From JAQVUB01 sp033809415 (GTDB lineage: Bacteria > Verrucomicrobiota > Lentisphaeria > Oligosphaerales > Oligosphaeraceae), in assembly GCA_033809415.1 (NCBI GenBank), contig JAPXLT010000061.1:1-19110 (forward strand): a stretch of 19,110 nt of DNA, in the 5' to 3' direction. The first letter of the stretch is position 1, and each line of letters opens with the position of its first letter. Positions 1-7,467 of the stretch are shown here, in pieces. The notes under the pieces were generated by a model. The model saw only the letters and a list, made by a program, of their open reading frames with translations, did not search any database and was not told where the DNA came from. The translations under genes were made by a program, and so were the position numbers.

Positions 1-24
1 ACACGAAAAAACACGAAAATTTTA
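1..24. repeat. Partial CACGAAAA repeat arm at window edge
   Basis: The first bases read as two tandem ACACGAAAA-type units ending in ATTTTA. They match the left arm of the palindromic element seen complete near 2346-2414 and 10535-10597. The element is cut by the window edge, so its other half cannot be judged. Confidence 0.6.
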
Positions 25-113
25 TAGGGTTGTTGCTTCGACGGATGAGATGACACGCAGATTTGCGGTCTAGCCTGTTGGTCTCTCCGACTGCTCAGCC
101 ATCCCAGTCCCTC

Positions 114-203
114 GTCCATCGTCCATCGTCCATTGCCCATTCAGCAGTCCATTCTTGTCCATTCAGTCCATCGTGTCCATTCTTGTCCCTGTCCATCGTC
201 CAT
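114..203. repeat. GTCCAT hexamer array upstream of the GH20-like gene
   Basis: Nine copies of GTCCAT occur in 90 bp (starting at 114, 121, 128, 147, 157, 166, 175, 191 and 198), separated by short variable spacers, often CGT, TTC or CGT-like. The array ends only 4 bp before the Shine-Dalgarno of the following gene, so it probably lies in its 5' leader or promoter region. The frame stays open through the array, but the encoded stretch is low-complexity Ser/Pro/His and does not look like protein. The same hexamer forms the large inverted array at 6266-6490. Confidence 0.8.
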
Positions 204-206
204 TAT

Positions 207-213
207 AAGGAGG
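207..213 (+). promoter_or_regulatory. Ribosome binding site fixing the start at 225
   Basis: AAGGAGG lies 11 nt before ATG 225. The open frame extends upstream to an ATG at 63, but that extension translates the GTCCAT array and has no comparable ribosome site, so 225 is preferred. A decayed copy of the gene at 10217 begins with the same residues as the 225 start, which supports it. Confidence 0.8.
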
Positions 214-224
214 CATCTGTTCAA

Positions 225-2333
225 ATGAGTGAGCGAAACTATGATTTTTTGAAGCGCATGCGGGAGATTCACCGTCCTGACCGGCGGGATTTTCAAGCGG
301 TTCCGGCTGCCAACGAGGTCGCCCTTTCGGAAGACTGGCTTCTGGCTCTGGATACCGACTTTGCTTCCGGCGGCAGGAAAGCACTGCTGGATTTTCAGGA
401 ATATCTGCAAGTCAGCATGCGTGTGCCAGTAAGAATAGCCGTATCGGATGGCCTGCCCGGCTCCCGGATTCTCTTCCAAAAGCAGGCTCTGGATGCACCC
501 CGCAGCAGCTTTCATCTCGAGGTGAAAGCGGACGGTATCATTCTGAGCGCAGCGGATTTGCAGGGGCTTTGGAGTGGGATCGTGTATCTCGAGGACGTCA
601 TGAATTTCCGGGAAGCCCCATTTCTGCCCTTGGGTTCACAGCTGCACAAGCCTCTGATCCGGATACGGCGGACACATTCCGGAAGCGGCGTCGATGACTT
701 TCCGGACTGGCAGCTTTCCGCCATTGCGCATGCGGGTTTCAATACCATCGAAATCTTTGTCAAGGACTTTGACCACACCACCCGGGGCTACTGCAATATC
801 AATGAGCTGATCGACCGAGCCGCCGAATACGGCCTGGATACCTTCCTCTACAATTATCTGCCTAGTTATAAACACCCCGACGAATCGGACGCGGAGCAAT
901 TCTTCGACTCGATCTATGGTGAGTTGTTCCGGCGTTATCCTAAAGCCGTGGGTATCAAGCTGGTCGGCGAATCGCTGCAGTTCCCCAGCAAGGACCCGGC
1001 CACCACCGGCAAGCGCTGGCGGGAAAGCGTCATTGACGGCATTCCGGACACGCGTCCAAGTCCAGGCTGGTGGCCCTGCGAAGATTATCCGGACTATATC
1101 AAGGCCATCCACCGGGCCATCCGCAAAGTGAAACCTGATGCGGAAATCGTTCTCAACACCTATAACTGGGGCTATGTCTCTGCGGATTTGCGGCGCAGGC
1201 TCCTGGCGGCTTTGCCTAAGGACATTACGATTCAAATAACTTTCGAGATTTTCAAGCAGCACCGGGTTGGCGACTTGAGCTGCCCGATCATGGACTACTC
1301 GATCCTGGCAACGGAGCCGGGTGAATATTTTACCAGCGAGTGCGCGATCGCCCACGAATTGGGCTTGCAGCTCTGCTCGACCAGCAACACCATTGGCGCG
1401 ACTTGGGATTTTGGCGCGGCACCCTATGTTCCAACGCCCTATCGCTGGATCGAGCGCTTCAAGCATCTCAATGCCGCCCTCGAAAACTGGGGTCTGGATG
1501 AGCATTACGAGACGCATCACTATGGCTGGTGGCCGAATGTCGTCATTGACATCCGCAAAGCCAATGCCTGGTCGCCCCGCGTAGAAGACCTCGAGAAAGT
1601 CGTCGAGAAAGTGGCTGTGCGGGATTATGGGCGTGAAGCCGCGCCGCATGTGCTTTCAGCATGGCGTTACTGGAGCCAGGCGATGGATTTCTATGTCGCC
1701 TCGAATGAAGACCAATATGGCCCCTGGCGCGTCGGCTCGGCCTATCCATTGATTTTCCAGCCCAATCTCACACGTACCATGGGCACAAAGGAAATCCAGT
1801 TCCCCACCATGCCCCATGCCCACTTTGGGCACCGGATCGTGAAAACGCTGTATCAGCCGTATGAAAATGAAAACCAGAGTCCGGGTCCTCTGCGGTATCC
1901 CCAGGACATCCGCCAGCTCGAGCAGATGCACAAGCTCTGGCAGCAGGGTGTACAAGCGGCGCAGGAGGCACTGAAGCTGGCGCCGGAACGCAAACGCGCC
2001 GAAGCCCAGCGTCTGGTCGCCCTCGGGGAATATATCCTGCATTCCGTTCTGACTACGCTGCATGTCAAGCAGTGGTGGCTGCTGAACACCAAGCTTCAGG
2101 CCTCCGGCAGCAAGGAAGAAATGCTAACCATCCTCGACCAGATCGAGGAACTGGCTGCAAAGGAAATCCAGAATACTCGGGAAGCCATCCCGGCAGTCGA
2201 GGTCGATTCCCGACTGGGCTGGGAACCCAGCATGGAATACGTCTGCGACAAGTGGCACCTCGAGTGGAAAATCCGCCAGGTCAACAGCGCACTGCGGGAA
2301 ATCGCAACCTACCGCAAAATGCTCGAACTGTAA
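225..2333 (+). CDS. GH20-like putative glycosidase, cytoplasmic, 702 aa
   Basis: Probable carbohydrate-active enzyme of the GH20-like type. Residues about 99-127 (LEVKADGIILSAADLQGLW and on) read like the N-terminal domain that precedes the barrel in beta-hexosaminidases and related alpha-glucuronidases. From about 145 a TIM-barrel-like region begins (AHAGFNTIEIFVKDF near 168-182), with candidate acidic residues in GIKLVGES (about 243-250) and a strand VLNTYNWGY near 310-318. The last 140 residues are helical and charged. There is no signal peptide, so the protein is probably cytosolic and acts on imported oligosaccharide. The start at 225 follows AAGGAGG. It converges on the minus-strand peptidase gene, with a palindromic repeat between. 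Two broken copies lie near 10217 and 10752. Exact family and substrate are not determined; GH67-, GH84- or DUF4838-type relatives are possible. Confidence 0.65.
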   Translation: MSERNYDFLKRMREIHRPDRRDFQAVPAANEVALSEDWLLALDTDFASGGRKALLDFQEYLQVSMRVPVRIAVSDGLPGSRILFQKQALDAPRSSFHLEVKADGIILSAADLQGLWSGIVYLEDVMNFREAPFLPLGSQLHKPLIRIRRTHSGSGVDDFPDWQLSAIAHAGFNTIEIFVKDFDHTTRGYCNINELIDRAAEYGLDTFLYNYLPSYKHPDESDAEQFFDSIYGELFRRYPKAVGIKLVGESLQFPSKDPATTGKRWRESVIDGIPDTRPSPGWWPCEDYPDYIKAIHRAIRKVKPDAEIVLNTYNWGYVSADLRRRLLAALPKDITIQITFEIFKQHRVGDLSCPIMDYSILATEPGEYFTSECAIAHELGLQLCSTSNTIGATWDFGAAPYVPTPYRWIERFKHLNAALENWGLDEHYETHHYGWWPNVVIDIRKANAWSPRVEDLEKVVEKVAVRDYGREAAPHVLSAWRYWSQAMDFYVASNEDQYGPWRVGSAYPLIFQPNLTRTMGTKEIQFPTMPHAHFGHRIVKTLYQPYENENQSPGPLRYPQDIRQLEQMHKLWQQGVQAAQEALKLAPERKRAEAQRLVALGEYILHSVLTTLHVKQWWLLNTKLQASGSKEEMLTILDQIEELAAKEIQNTREAIPAVEVDSRLGWEPSMEYVCDKWHLEWKIRQVNSALREIATYRKMLEL

Positions 2334-2345
2334 ACGATAGAAATA

Positions 2346-2414
2346 TTTTAAACCACGAAAGGCACGAAAAGGCACGAAAATTTTCGTGCCTTTCGTGTGG
2401 TTCGTGGTTAAAAA
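2346..2414. repeat. Palindromic CACGAAAA element between convergent genes, possible bidirectional terminator
   Basis: The centre, 2368-2393, is a perfect 26-bp palindrome around CACGAAAATTTTCGTG. Outer arms repeat the CACGAAA unit and end in TTAAACCACG on the left and CGTGGTTAAAA on the right. It begins 13 nt after the stop of the plus-strand gene, and its right tip contains the TAA stop codon of the minus-strand 909-aa gene (2408-2410). As RNA it would form a long stem with an A/T-rich centre in both directions, consistent with a bidirectional terminator or 3'-end stabiliser. Repetition elsewhere in the window shows it is a dispersed element and not a one-off terminator. Confidence 0.85.
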
Positions 2415-5137
2415 AATATAATTTTGCTTCTTAGCCTAGCACAGTCCCGGCAGGAGTTTTGATGCAGCAGGATATCCGGTTCGTCGTGGAACATCTCTTT
2501 TGCCGCTGCCGCAAATTGTTCAGCCTGGTAGATTGTCAGGATCGTATCATTGATCCGTGTTTCCTGGAAAACCCCGCGTTCCTTCAGTTTCTGGAACCAC
2601 GGTGCATTGCGTCCGAGCTTATACCAGCGGCCGCGGCACCCTCCGGGGTAATCCTTGACCAGGACGGATCGCACTCGATCAGGCATTTTGCACAGGGCAA
2701 AGGTGCTGTCAAGATATGAGTTGTACCACCCTTCGCAAGCGTGCAGGAAGGTGTTTCCGCCGATGGCTTCGCCAAGGAAGAGGACTTTGCCCTTCTGCTC
2801 GAGGAGTTTTCCCCAGGGGCTGTCCTCCGCGAAGGTGTCATACGGCGAGGCTTGCCGCAAAAATTCCTCGGCTTTTTGCCCCCAGGCGCAGACCGAATGG
2901 GTGGGATGGCGGCTGCGCAGCACGTCGGCGCGTTTCCGGAAGGTTTCCGGTATCAGGCCAACCCACTTCTCGATCGGGGTGGTGGCCGGATCGTATACCC
3001 CGCTGTTGCCCCCCTCGACGCAGTCGCTGAAGGCAGGCATGGCCACAATGCCGGATTCGGTCACCACTTCCTCGAGTGCATCGATCACCGCGTCCGCGCC
3101 TCCTTCGACAAAGCCGAAGGACTTGAGGCTCGAGTGAACCATCAGGCAATCGCCGGGCTGGATTCCGAGTTCCCGCAATCCCCTGACGATCTGTTCTTTT
3201 TTCACCACGGGGACTTCCCGCAAACGTGCCAGGCCGCCTTTCAGCAAAACCTCAGCCAGCTTCGCCCAGCGCTGCAATTCCCGCTGGAAAGCATCCGCGT
3301 CCTCCCGCAAACCGTAGGGCCTGGTCGCCCAGATGGCTAAAGCGACCTCGAATACCGTTTTCTTGCCGTCGAAATGATAAAAGTTCGTACCGGATTCATC
3401 TAGGCACCAGTATTCATTGCTCCTGTAGCCCTGCGCCTCCGCGGCAAGATCACGCAACTCCTCGCTGATCGTCCCCAGCCCAATCGGACCCGGCAAGGTG
3501 CGCTCGAGGATTTCCCGATGCCCCTGCACCACAAGTGCGGGCGGCTCGCCGCCGTATAAGACTTGCAGCGCCGCGGCAATCCGCTGCTCGGCATGTGTCT
3601 TGAATTCAGCTGCCAGGCTGGGATCGCCTATCGCCGCCATCCCCGAGGGAATGGAGAAACGGCGCCAGGCCGCCAGGCGTTGCGCCCGCAGGCGCCGCAA
3701 AGCGAGTTCCTCATCTTGCAGTCTCAACGCCTCGCGGCACTTGTCATCGACAACCTGCTTCCAGTCCTTGCAGGCCAGCTCCGCCAAAAAGGCGTGCTCC
3801 TCCTTTCCGGCGCTTGCCATGAAAAATGCCAGCGTCCCGGCGAATGCACTGGCAGTCTCGAGCGCCAATGGCGACAGTTTGTCCGGCGTATCAAGGCTGG
3901 TATGATAAAAATAGCATCGCGGATAAGTCGCAAGCGGTTCTTCCCAAAGCGATCCGTAGAGCAAGTTCCAGGGCGGGCCGAACATGGGGTCCTGCATCAG
4001 GTCTTCATTGTTTTTCGAGGCTTCCTTGACTTCGAAGCCGATGCCGCTGTCATTGGCGGCCATCTGCAAAATTTCGCGAGCCAACCCATGCTGTGCCGAG
4101 GGATGCACATTCAGCGACCGGCGCAGGACGAAATGTTCGCGTTTTCCTGCCGTTTCCAGGCGTCCGAACGAATCCAGCGAAACCCCGCCAAGGGCATCCT
4201 TCATTTTTTCGGGATGTCGCAGCCCCCAGGCATACAGGCTGAAATTCTCCAAGCCATGGAAAAAGCGGATCGAGTATTTGGGTTTCGGCAGCCTGCCGTC
4301 GGCAATCAATGCGGACAGCGTCCGTGCAATTTCCAGCGAGCAGGCCACGCCGGCCACATCATTGGTGGCGTGCGGCTCATAAGCATGCGCCGTAATAAAA
4401 AAGCAACGTTCGGATTCTCCGCGCAACAGTGCGCTGACAGCCGGCGCCTGCCCCTCGAAAGCGCGGGTTTTCATCCGGTAGCGTATCTGCACAGGAGCAG
4501 AGCCGGATTGCAATTTCATCGTCAGCTCGCGGGCGGTCTGCGGGGTAATGGAAAAACCGGCGCAGGCGCGGTCGCGTGCATCAATCTGGCCCGCTCCGAA
4601 AAGGTCGTTGAACCAGCGCCGTGAATCTTCGAGTGATGGATCGATGGGCTGAGTATCCACCGCCGTCACAAAGGCTTTGCATCCGCGCTCCATCAGGCTT
4701 CTGATCTCCTTGCCGGTGGGGTAATGGGCAATCAAAACCACCGTGTTGTCCAGACGCCCGGTCTCCGGCAGGTTTTCGATGGGCAGCAGCACCCCCTCGC
4801 AGATTCCTCCGCTGTCGGCTGAGAACGGGACAACGCAATAGGTACATTCGGCATAATCCGCAATCCGCTTTCCGTCCGCTTCGAGCCAGGCTTCCTCGAT
4901 ATCCCAGGCCAGCGGGAAATGGCGGTCGCCATAGACGGTTTTTCCATCCGCCGGGAATGGGATCACCTCGGCCTCCAAGCCAAGCTTTCGGTATTCGTCG
5001 GCCAGCCAATTGATTCCTTCCGCGTATGAGGAATAGCTCAGTTGCAGAGGATAGCGGCGGAATTCCGTTGCCCTGCCCCGGCAGTTTTCACCGTTGATTT
5101 CCGAATGAACCGCCTGATAAATTTGCTCGAGATTCAT
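2408..5137 (-). CDS. M28-like peptidase fused to AAC(3)-type acyltransferase domain, 909 aa
   Basis: Two recognisable halves. Residues about 1-440 resemble M28/DUF4910-type aminopeptidases, with an inserted or apical region first, then TAHAYEPHATND (candidate ligands H251 and D260), FFHGLEN (E297), SLDSFG (D322) and YHTSLDTPDKL (H412). Residues about 640-890 resemble the aminoglycoside N3-acetyltransferase family: GDCLMVHSSLKSFGFVEGG (662-680), RSRHPTHSVCAWG (741-753), DSPWGKLL (772-779), and LFLGEAIGGNTFLHACE (786-802). A linker of about 200 residues, partly helical and Arg/Ala rich, joins them. No signal peptide is seen, so it is probably cytosolic. The start has AAGGGA 5-10 nt upstream. 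It lies 78 bp downstream of the regulator gene on the same strand, probably in one transcript. The stop codon is inside the repeat at 2346-2414. A peptide- or amino-sugar-processing enzyme is plausible; antibiotic resistance should not be assumed. Confidence 0.75.
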   Translation of the reverse strand: MNLEQIYQAVHSEINGENCRGRATEFRRYPLQLSYSSYAEGINWLADEYRKLGLEAEVIPFPADGKTVYGDRHFPLAWDIEEAWLEADGKRIADYAECTYCVVPFSADSGGICEGVLLPIENLPETGRLDNTVVLIAHYPTGKEIRSLMERGCKAFVTAVDTQPIDPSLEDSRRWFNDLFGAGQIDARDRACAGFSITPQTARELTMKLQSGSAPVQIRYRMKTRAFEGQAPAVSALLRGESERCFFITAHAYEPHATNDVAGVACSLEIARTLSALIADGRLPKPKYSIRFFHGLENFSLYAWGLRHPEKMKDALGGVSLDSFGRLETAGKREHFVLRRSLNVHPSAQHGLAREILQMAANDSGIGFEVKEASKNNEDLMQDPMFGPPWNLLYGSLWEEPLATYPRCYFYHTSLDTPDKLSPLALETASAFAGTLAFFMASAGKEEHAFLAELACKDWKQVVDDKCREALRLQDEELALRRLRAQRLAAWRRFSIPSGMAAIGDPSLAAEFKTHAEQRIAAALQVLYGGEPPALVVQGHREILERTLPGPIGLGTISEELRDLAAEAQGYRSNEYWCLDESGTNFYHFDGKKTVFEVALAIWATRPYGLREDADAFQRELQRWAKLAEVLLKGGLARLREVPVVKKEQIVRGLRELGIQPGDCLMVHSSLKSFGFVEGGADAVIDALEEVVTESGIVAMPAFSDCVEGGNSGVYDPATTPIEKWVGLIPETFRKRADVLRSRHPTHSVCAWGQKAEEFLRQASPYDTFAEDSPWGKLLEQKGKVLFLGEAIGGNTFLHACEGWYNSYLDSTFALCKMPDRVRSVLVKDYPGGCRGRWYKLGRNAPWFQKLKERGVFQETRINDTILTIYQAEQFAAAAKEMFHDEPDILLHQNSCRDCARLRSKIIFF

Positions 5138-5185
5138 TTTATTCCCTTGAAAATTAATGCTTCCATGTCATCAGAGTGATGCTCA

Positions 5186-5203
5186 TTTTTTAACAACGAA
5201 AAG
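5186..5203. repeat. Single repeat arm between regulator and peptidase genes
   Basis: TTTTTAACAACGAAAAGA matches the left outer arm of the palindromic element, as at 10535-10557 and 18975-19002. It lies 12 nt beyond the stop codon of the regulator on the minus strand and about 50 nt before the peptidase start. The inner core and the opposite arm are missing, so it is a solo or decayed arm. Confidence 0.65.
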
Positions 5204-5215
5204 AATTCTGTCCCA

Positions 5216-6250
5216 TCAACGCCGGATCGGGATGTATTCCAGTCCAGCCAGCGTTGGCTCGACCAGTTCATCCACGGGTTTTTCCGGGCGTGAGCCGGAA
5301 TGGAACTGGATCAGGTATCGTGCGGCCATGCATCCCTGCAATTCAGGATTCTGCTCGACGGTTGCTATCGGCAGGCAGGTCACATTGCCGAAGCCGGTCA
5401 ATGCGACTTCCCCGGGGCAGGCAAAGCCAAGCTCATGCCCTGCCTTGTGAAGGATTTCCGCCGCATTGTCAGAGTCTGCGCAAATCAAAGTCACCGGCGG
5501 ATTGGCCTGACGTATCTTCTTTAAAAAATTCTTTGCATCGGCAATGGATTGCGGCATGGCGAAAAAAGTGCGTTGTTCATAGTCAGGGATACCCGCCTCC
5601 TCGAGTGCCTTGTGAAACCCCTGCACCCGTGGAGTCACCGGGGCATCGGCTCGCAGAAAGAACCGCTCTGAGCTGAAGATGGCTATTTCCCTGTGGCCGC
5701 GTTTGAGAACCTCCTCCATCAGCAAACGCCCCCCATGGTAATCATCGCTGTTGAGAAAATGGACATGAGGATCGCTTGCCTGATACGGTAAAGCATAATC
5801 CAAGCAGAAAAGCTCGATCTCATCCGGCGGTTCGAGAAGACCATAACTGGTCGTGATGATACCTGCGGTATTTTCCCTGTTCAGATTCCGCAGACAAGAT
5901 TGCAACTCCCCCGCATCGGGGCTGAAAGCGACAGGAAAATAACCGGAATTCAAACACTCCCTCTGCATGCCACGAAGAATCTTGCAGGAAAAGGCGGAAA
6001 GCACGCCCAGAAAAACAATGTTGCCCTTGGGCCTGAAGATTGGGCGCGAGACCCGCGTCCCTGCTCCTCTGATGCCACGCGTCAAACGCCCCGACGACGC
6101 CAGCATGGAAACAATCTTATTCATCGTCACCTTGCTGATCGAAAACTCATCGGCCAACTGGCTCTCCGAGGGAAATTTGCTCTCCGGAGGATATACACCC
6201 TGATCCAGACGAAAAAGCAACTCGTTATAAATCTGTTTTGTTCGGTTCAC
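5216..6250 (-). CDS. GntR-type winged helix / LacI-type sensor hybrid regulator, 344 aa
   Basis: Transcription factor of the AraR-like layout. Residues about 1-68 form a GntR winged helix-turn-helix (FPSESQLADEFSISKVTMNK, then a wing ending in GAGTRVS). Residues about 75-340 resemble a periplasmic-binding-protein-like LacI sensor (FLNSDDYHGGRLLMEEVLKRGHREIAIF; late segment PGEVALTGFGN). It probably binds a sugar and controls the adjacent genes. The start is GTG at 6250, preceded by GGAGGT at 6255-6260. The gene is divergent from the pseudopilin/glycosidase pair at 6685-10161 and upstream of the peptidase-fusion gene on its own strand, so it could control both. Its 5' side faces the large hexamer inverted repeat. 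Ligand and operator are unknown. Confidence 0.85.
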   Translation of the reverse strand: MNRTKQIYNELLFRLDQGVYPPESKFPSESQLADEFSISKVTMNKIVSMLASSGRLTRGIRGAGTRVSRPIFRPKGNIVFLGVLSAFSCKILRGMQRECLNSGYFPVAFSPDAGELQSCLRNLNRENTAGIITTSYGLLEPPDEIELFCLDYALPYQASDPHVHFLNSDDYHGGRLLMEEVLKRGHREIAIFSSERFFLRADAPVTPRVQGFHKALEEAGIPDYEQRTFFAMPQSIADAKNFLKKIRQANPPVTLICADSDNAAEILHKAGHELGFACPGEVALTGFGNVTCLPIATVEQNPELQGCMAARYLIQFHSGSRPEKPVDELVEPTLAGLEYIPIRR

Positions 6251-6254
6251 ACAT

Positions 6255-6260
6255 ACCTCC
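6255..6260 (-). promoter_or_regulatory. Shine-Dalgarno supporting a GTG start
   Basis: GGAGGT on the minus strand ends 4 nt before GTG 6250, giving normal spacing. The nearer ATG at 6254-6252 is in another frame, opens only nine codons, and directly abuts the site, so GTG is the likelier start. Confidence 0.7.
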
Positions 6261-6265
6261 GCTCA

Positions 6266-6490
6266 CAGGGCGTTTTCATTCTCTCAACCACATCGGAAAA
6301 TGGCTCGTTTTTTAATGGACAGGGACACGATGGACGCAATGGACATCATGGACACAAATGGACACGTCTTTATGGACAGAATGGACACGTACAGCAGGTG
6401 ACGTCCTTGAACCTGTCCATTCGTCCATCAAACGGAAAGTCCATCGTGTCCATTCCGTCCATGTCCATGAAAATGAATGAAAACGCCCTG
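6266..6490. repeat. Large inverted array of ATGGAC / GTCCAT hexamers with 15-bp terminal inverted repeats
   Basis: The left half carries seven ATGGAC hexamers (6315, 6330, 6339, 6348, 6358, 6372, 6381). The right half carries six GTCCAT hexamers (6415, 6423, 6439, 6448, 6457, 6463). The two halves are reverse complements in kind, and the pivot is near 6387-6414. Perfect 15-bp inverted ends CAGGGCGTTTTCATT (6266-6280) and AATGAAAACGCCCTG (6476-6490) close the structure. Just outside, CCTCCGCTCA (6256-6265) and CCTCCGCTTA (6491-6500) form a near-perfect direct repeat. The element fills most of the gap between the divergent regulator and pseudopilin genes. No gene is seen in it. Function unknown; it could fold as a cruciform or as a long RNA stem in the regulator leader. 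Confidence 0.8.
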
Positions 6491-6607
6491 CCTCCGCTTA
6501 TGCAAACAAAATATAACTCAAAAAGTGAATAAGTCAAGTTTCTCCAAAAAAAATCTTTTTACCACTTGCAAATCATTTTTTTGCGTATAAAGTAAACATA
6601 AAGTGAA

Positions 6608-6625
6608 TTATTCATTACTGAATAA
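6608..6625. promoter_or_regulatory. Small palindrome upstream of pseudopilin gene, candidate operator
   Basis: TTATTCA-TTAC-TGAATAA is a perfect 7-bp inverted repeat with a 4-nt centre, 59 bp before the pseudopilin start. The A/T-rich stretch before it also holds repeated AAAGTGAAT or AAAGTAAAC words (6522-6530, 6590-6598 and 6600-6608). Placement between a GntR-type regulator and its divergent neighbour suggests an operator, but the sequence does not match a well-known GntR site. A TATAAA at 6586-6591 could be a -10 element; no well-spaced -35 is clear. Confidence 0.4.
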
Positions 6626-6684
6626 CCAACCTGATGCGACATCGTAAAATGCCTTTTTTCCCAAAGTAAAGCAAGGAGGAAGCA

Positions 6685-7413
6685 ATGAAGCGATTACTTG
6701 ACATCTTCAACAACCGTTCAATTTTTCCCCGTTTTTTTACTTTAATCGAATTGCTCGTTGTCATCGCCATCATCGCGATTCTGGCCTCGATGCTGCTGCC
6801 GGCCTTGAGCAAGGCGAGACAGATTGCCCAGAGAACATCCTGTATGAGCAACATGCGCCAGTTCGGACTTGCCAACTCGATGTATGCGGATGATTTCGAT
6901 GACTATTTTGCGACCGTCGATATGGGAACGAGGTGGTACACTCTTGTTGGCGGCAAAAATTTTTACTATGTGAAAAATCCGAAACTTCTTATCTGTCCCG
7001 CAGAATCGAAATCCAAACTCTGCGCGGGGGAATCATACGATTCAACTTATGTATATAACAAACGGTTTGGCTGTACCTGGATGGTGGGCTACGGCTACAG
7101 CGTAATCAAGCGCGAAAATTTCAAATATCCATCCCGCTACTGCATGCTGGCCGATGCCAATCTGGATTACGATAACCTTGATGGACTCCTGTTTTTTGAC
7201 GTCGATTGTTACACTGGCGGGTATGTCGGATATATCTTTTTGGACAAAGAATGGAGTTATTATATGCATTACGATAACCTGCAGAATTATATGAAAATGC
7301 GGCATTCCAACATGCTTAACATTCTTTTCAATGACGGACGCGTGGAAGCTTTCAAACCGAAAATCAATGGGGAGTTGTGGAACGTTAATAATAAGTATTT
7401 TCAGCCCTGGTAA
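6685..7413 (+). CDS. H-X9-DG pseudopilin-like protein, 242 aa
   Basis: Type II secretion / type IV pilin-like protein. Residues 18-34 are FTLIELLVVIAIIAILA, the methylation-type N-terminal helix, after a 17-residue leader; Glu22 is the conserved Glu+5. The residue before the expected cleavage point is Phe17 instead of the usual Gly. Residues 207-218 carry H-X9-DG (H207, D217, G218), the motif of the prepilin-processing-associated group abundant in Lentisphaerota and Planctomycetota. The body between is Tyr-rich and globular (21 or so Tyr). The start follows AAGGAGGAAGCA. It is 54 bp upstream of a secreted glycosidase on the same strand, most likely in one operon, and divergent from the GntR-type regulator. 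The role is inferred: cell-surface or secretion-linked, possibly glycan-binding; no such protein class member's function is fixed by sequence. Confidence 0.88.
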   Translation: MKRLLDIFNNRSIFPRFFTLIELLVVIAIIAILASMLLPALSKARQIAQRTSCMSNMRQFGLANSMYADDFDDYFATVDMGTRWYTLVGGKNFYYVKNPKLLICPAESKSKLCAGESYDSTYVYNKRFGCTWMVGYGYSVIKRENFKYPSRYCMLADANLDYDNLDGLLFFDVDCYTGGYVGYIFLDKEWSYYMHYDNLQNYMKMRHSNMLNILFNDGRVEAFKPKINGELWNVNNKYFQPW

Positions 7414-7467
7414 ACGGGAAATCTGCGCGGCAGTGGAAATTGAAACTTTTCAGAACAGGAGGGTGGC

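Noticed and set aside
114..203. CRISPR array
   Set aside because: Repeats are hexamers with spacers of 1-13 bp; there are no 25-40 bp repeats, unique spacers or cas genes.
63..224. In-frame N-terminal extension of the GH20-like gene from ATG 63
   Set aside because: It translates the GTCCAT array into low-complexity Ser/Pro/His sequence and lacks a ribosome site; AAGGAGG fixes 225, and the decayed copy starts at the same residue.
636..1649. Long minus-strand open frame (337 codons) opposite the GH20-like gene
   Set aside because: Antisense shadow of a GC-rich gene; no ribosome site and no recognisable protein features.
2468..3220. Antibiotic-resistance aminoglycoside acetyltransferase
   Set aside because: The AAC(3)-like region is one half of a fusion with a peptidase in a sugar-type locus; superfamily membership alone does not show aminoglycoside activity.
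3563..4624. Long plus-strand open frame (353 codons) opposite the peptidase fusion
   Set aside because: Antisense shadow; the minus-strand frame has clear conserved motifs in the same interval.
6228..6254. Nine-codon leader peptide ORF starting at ATG 6254 on the minus strand, overlapping the regulator start
   Set aside because: The Shine-Dalgarno abuts this ATG with no spacer, so initiation there is unlikely; GTG 6250 has better spacing.
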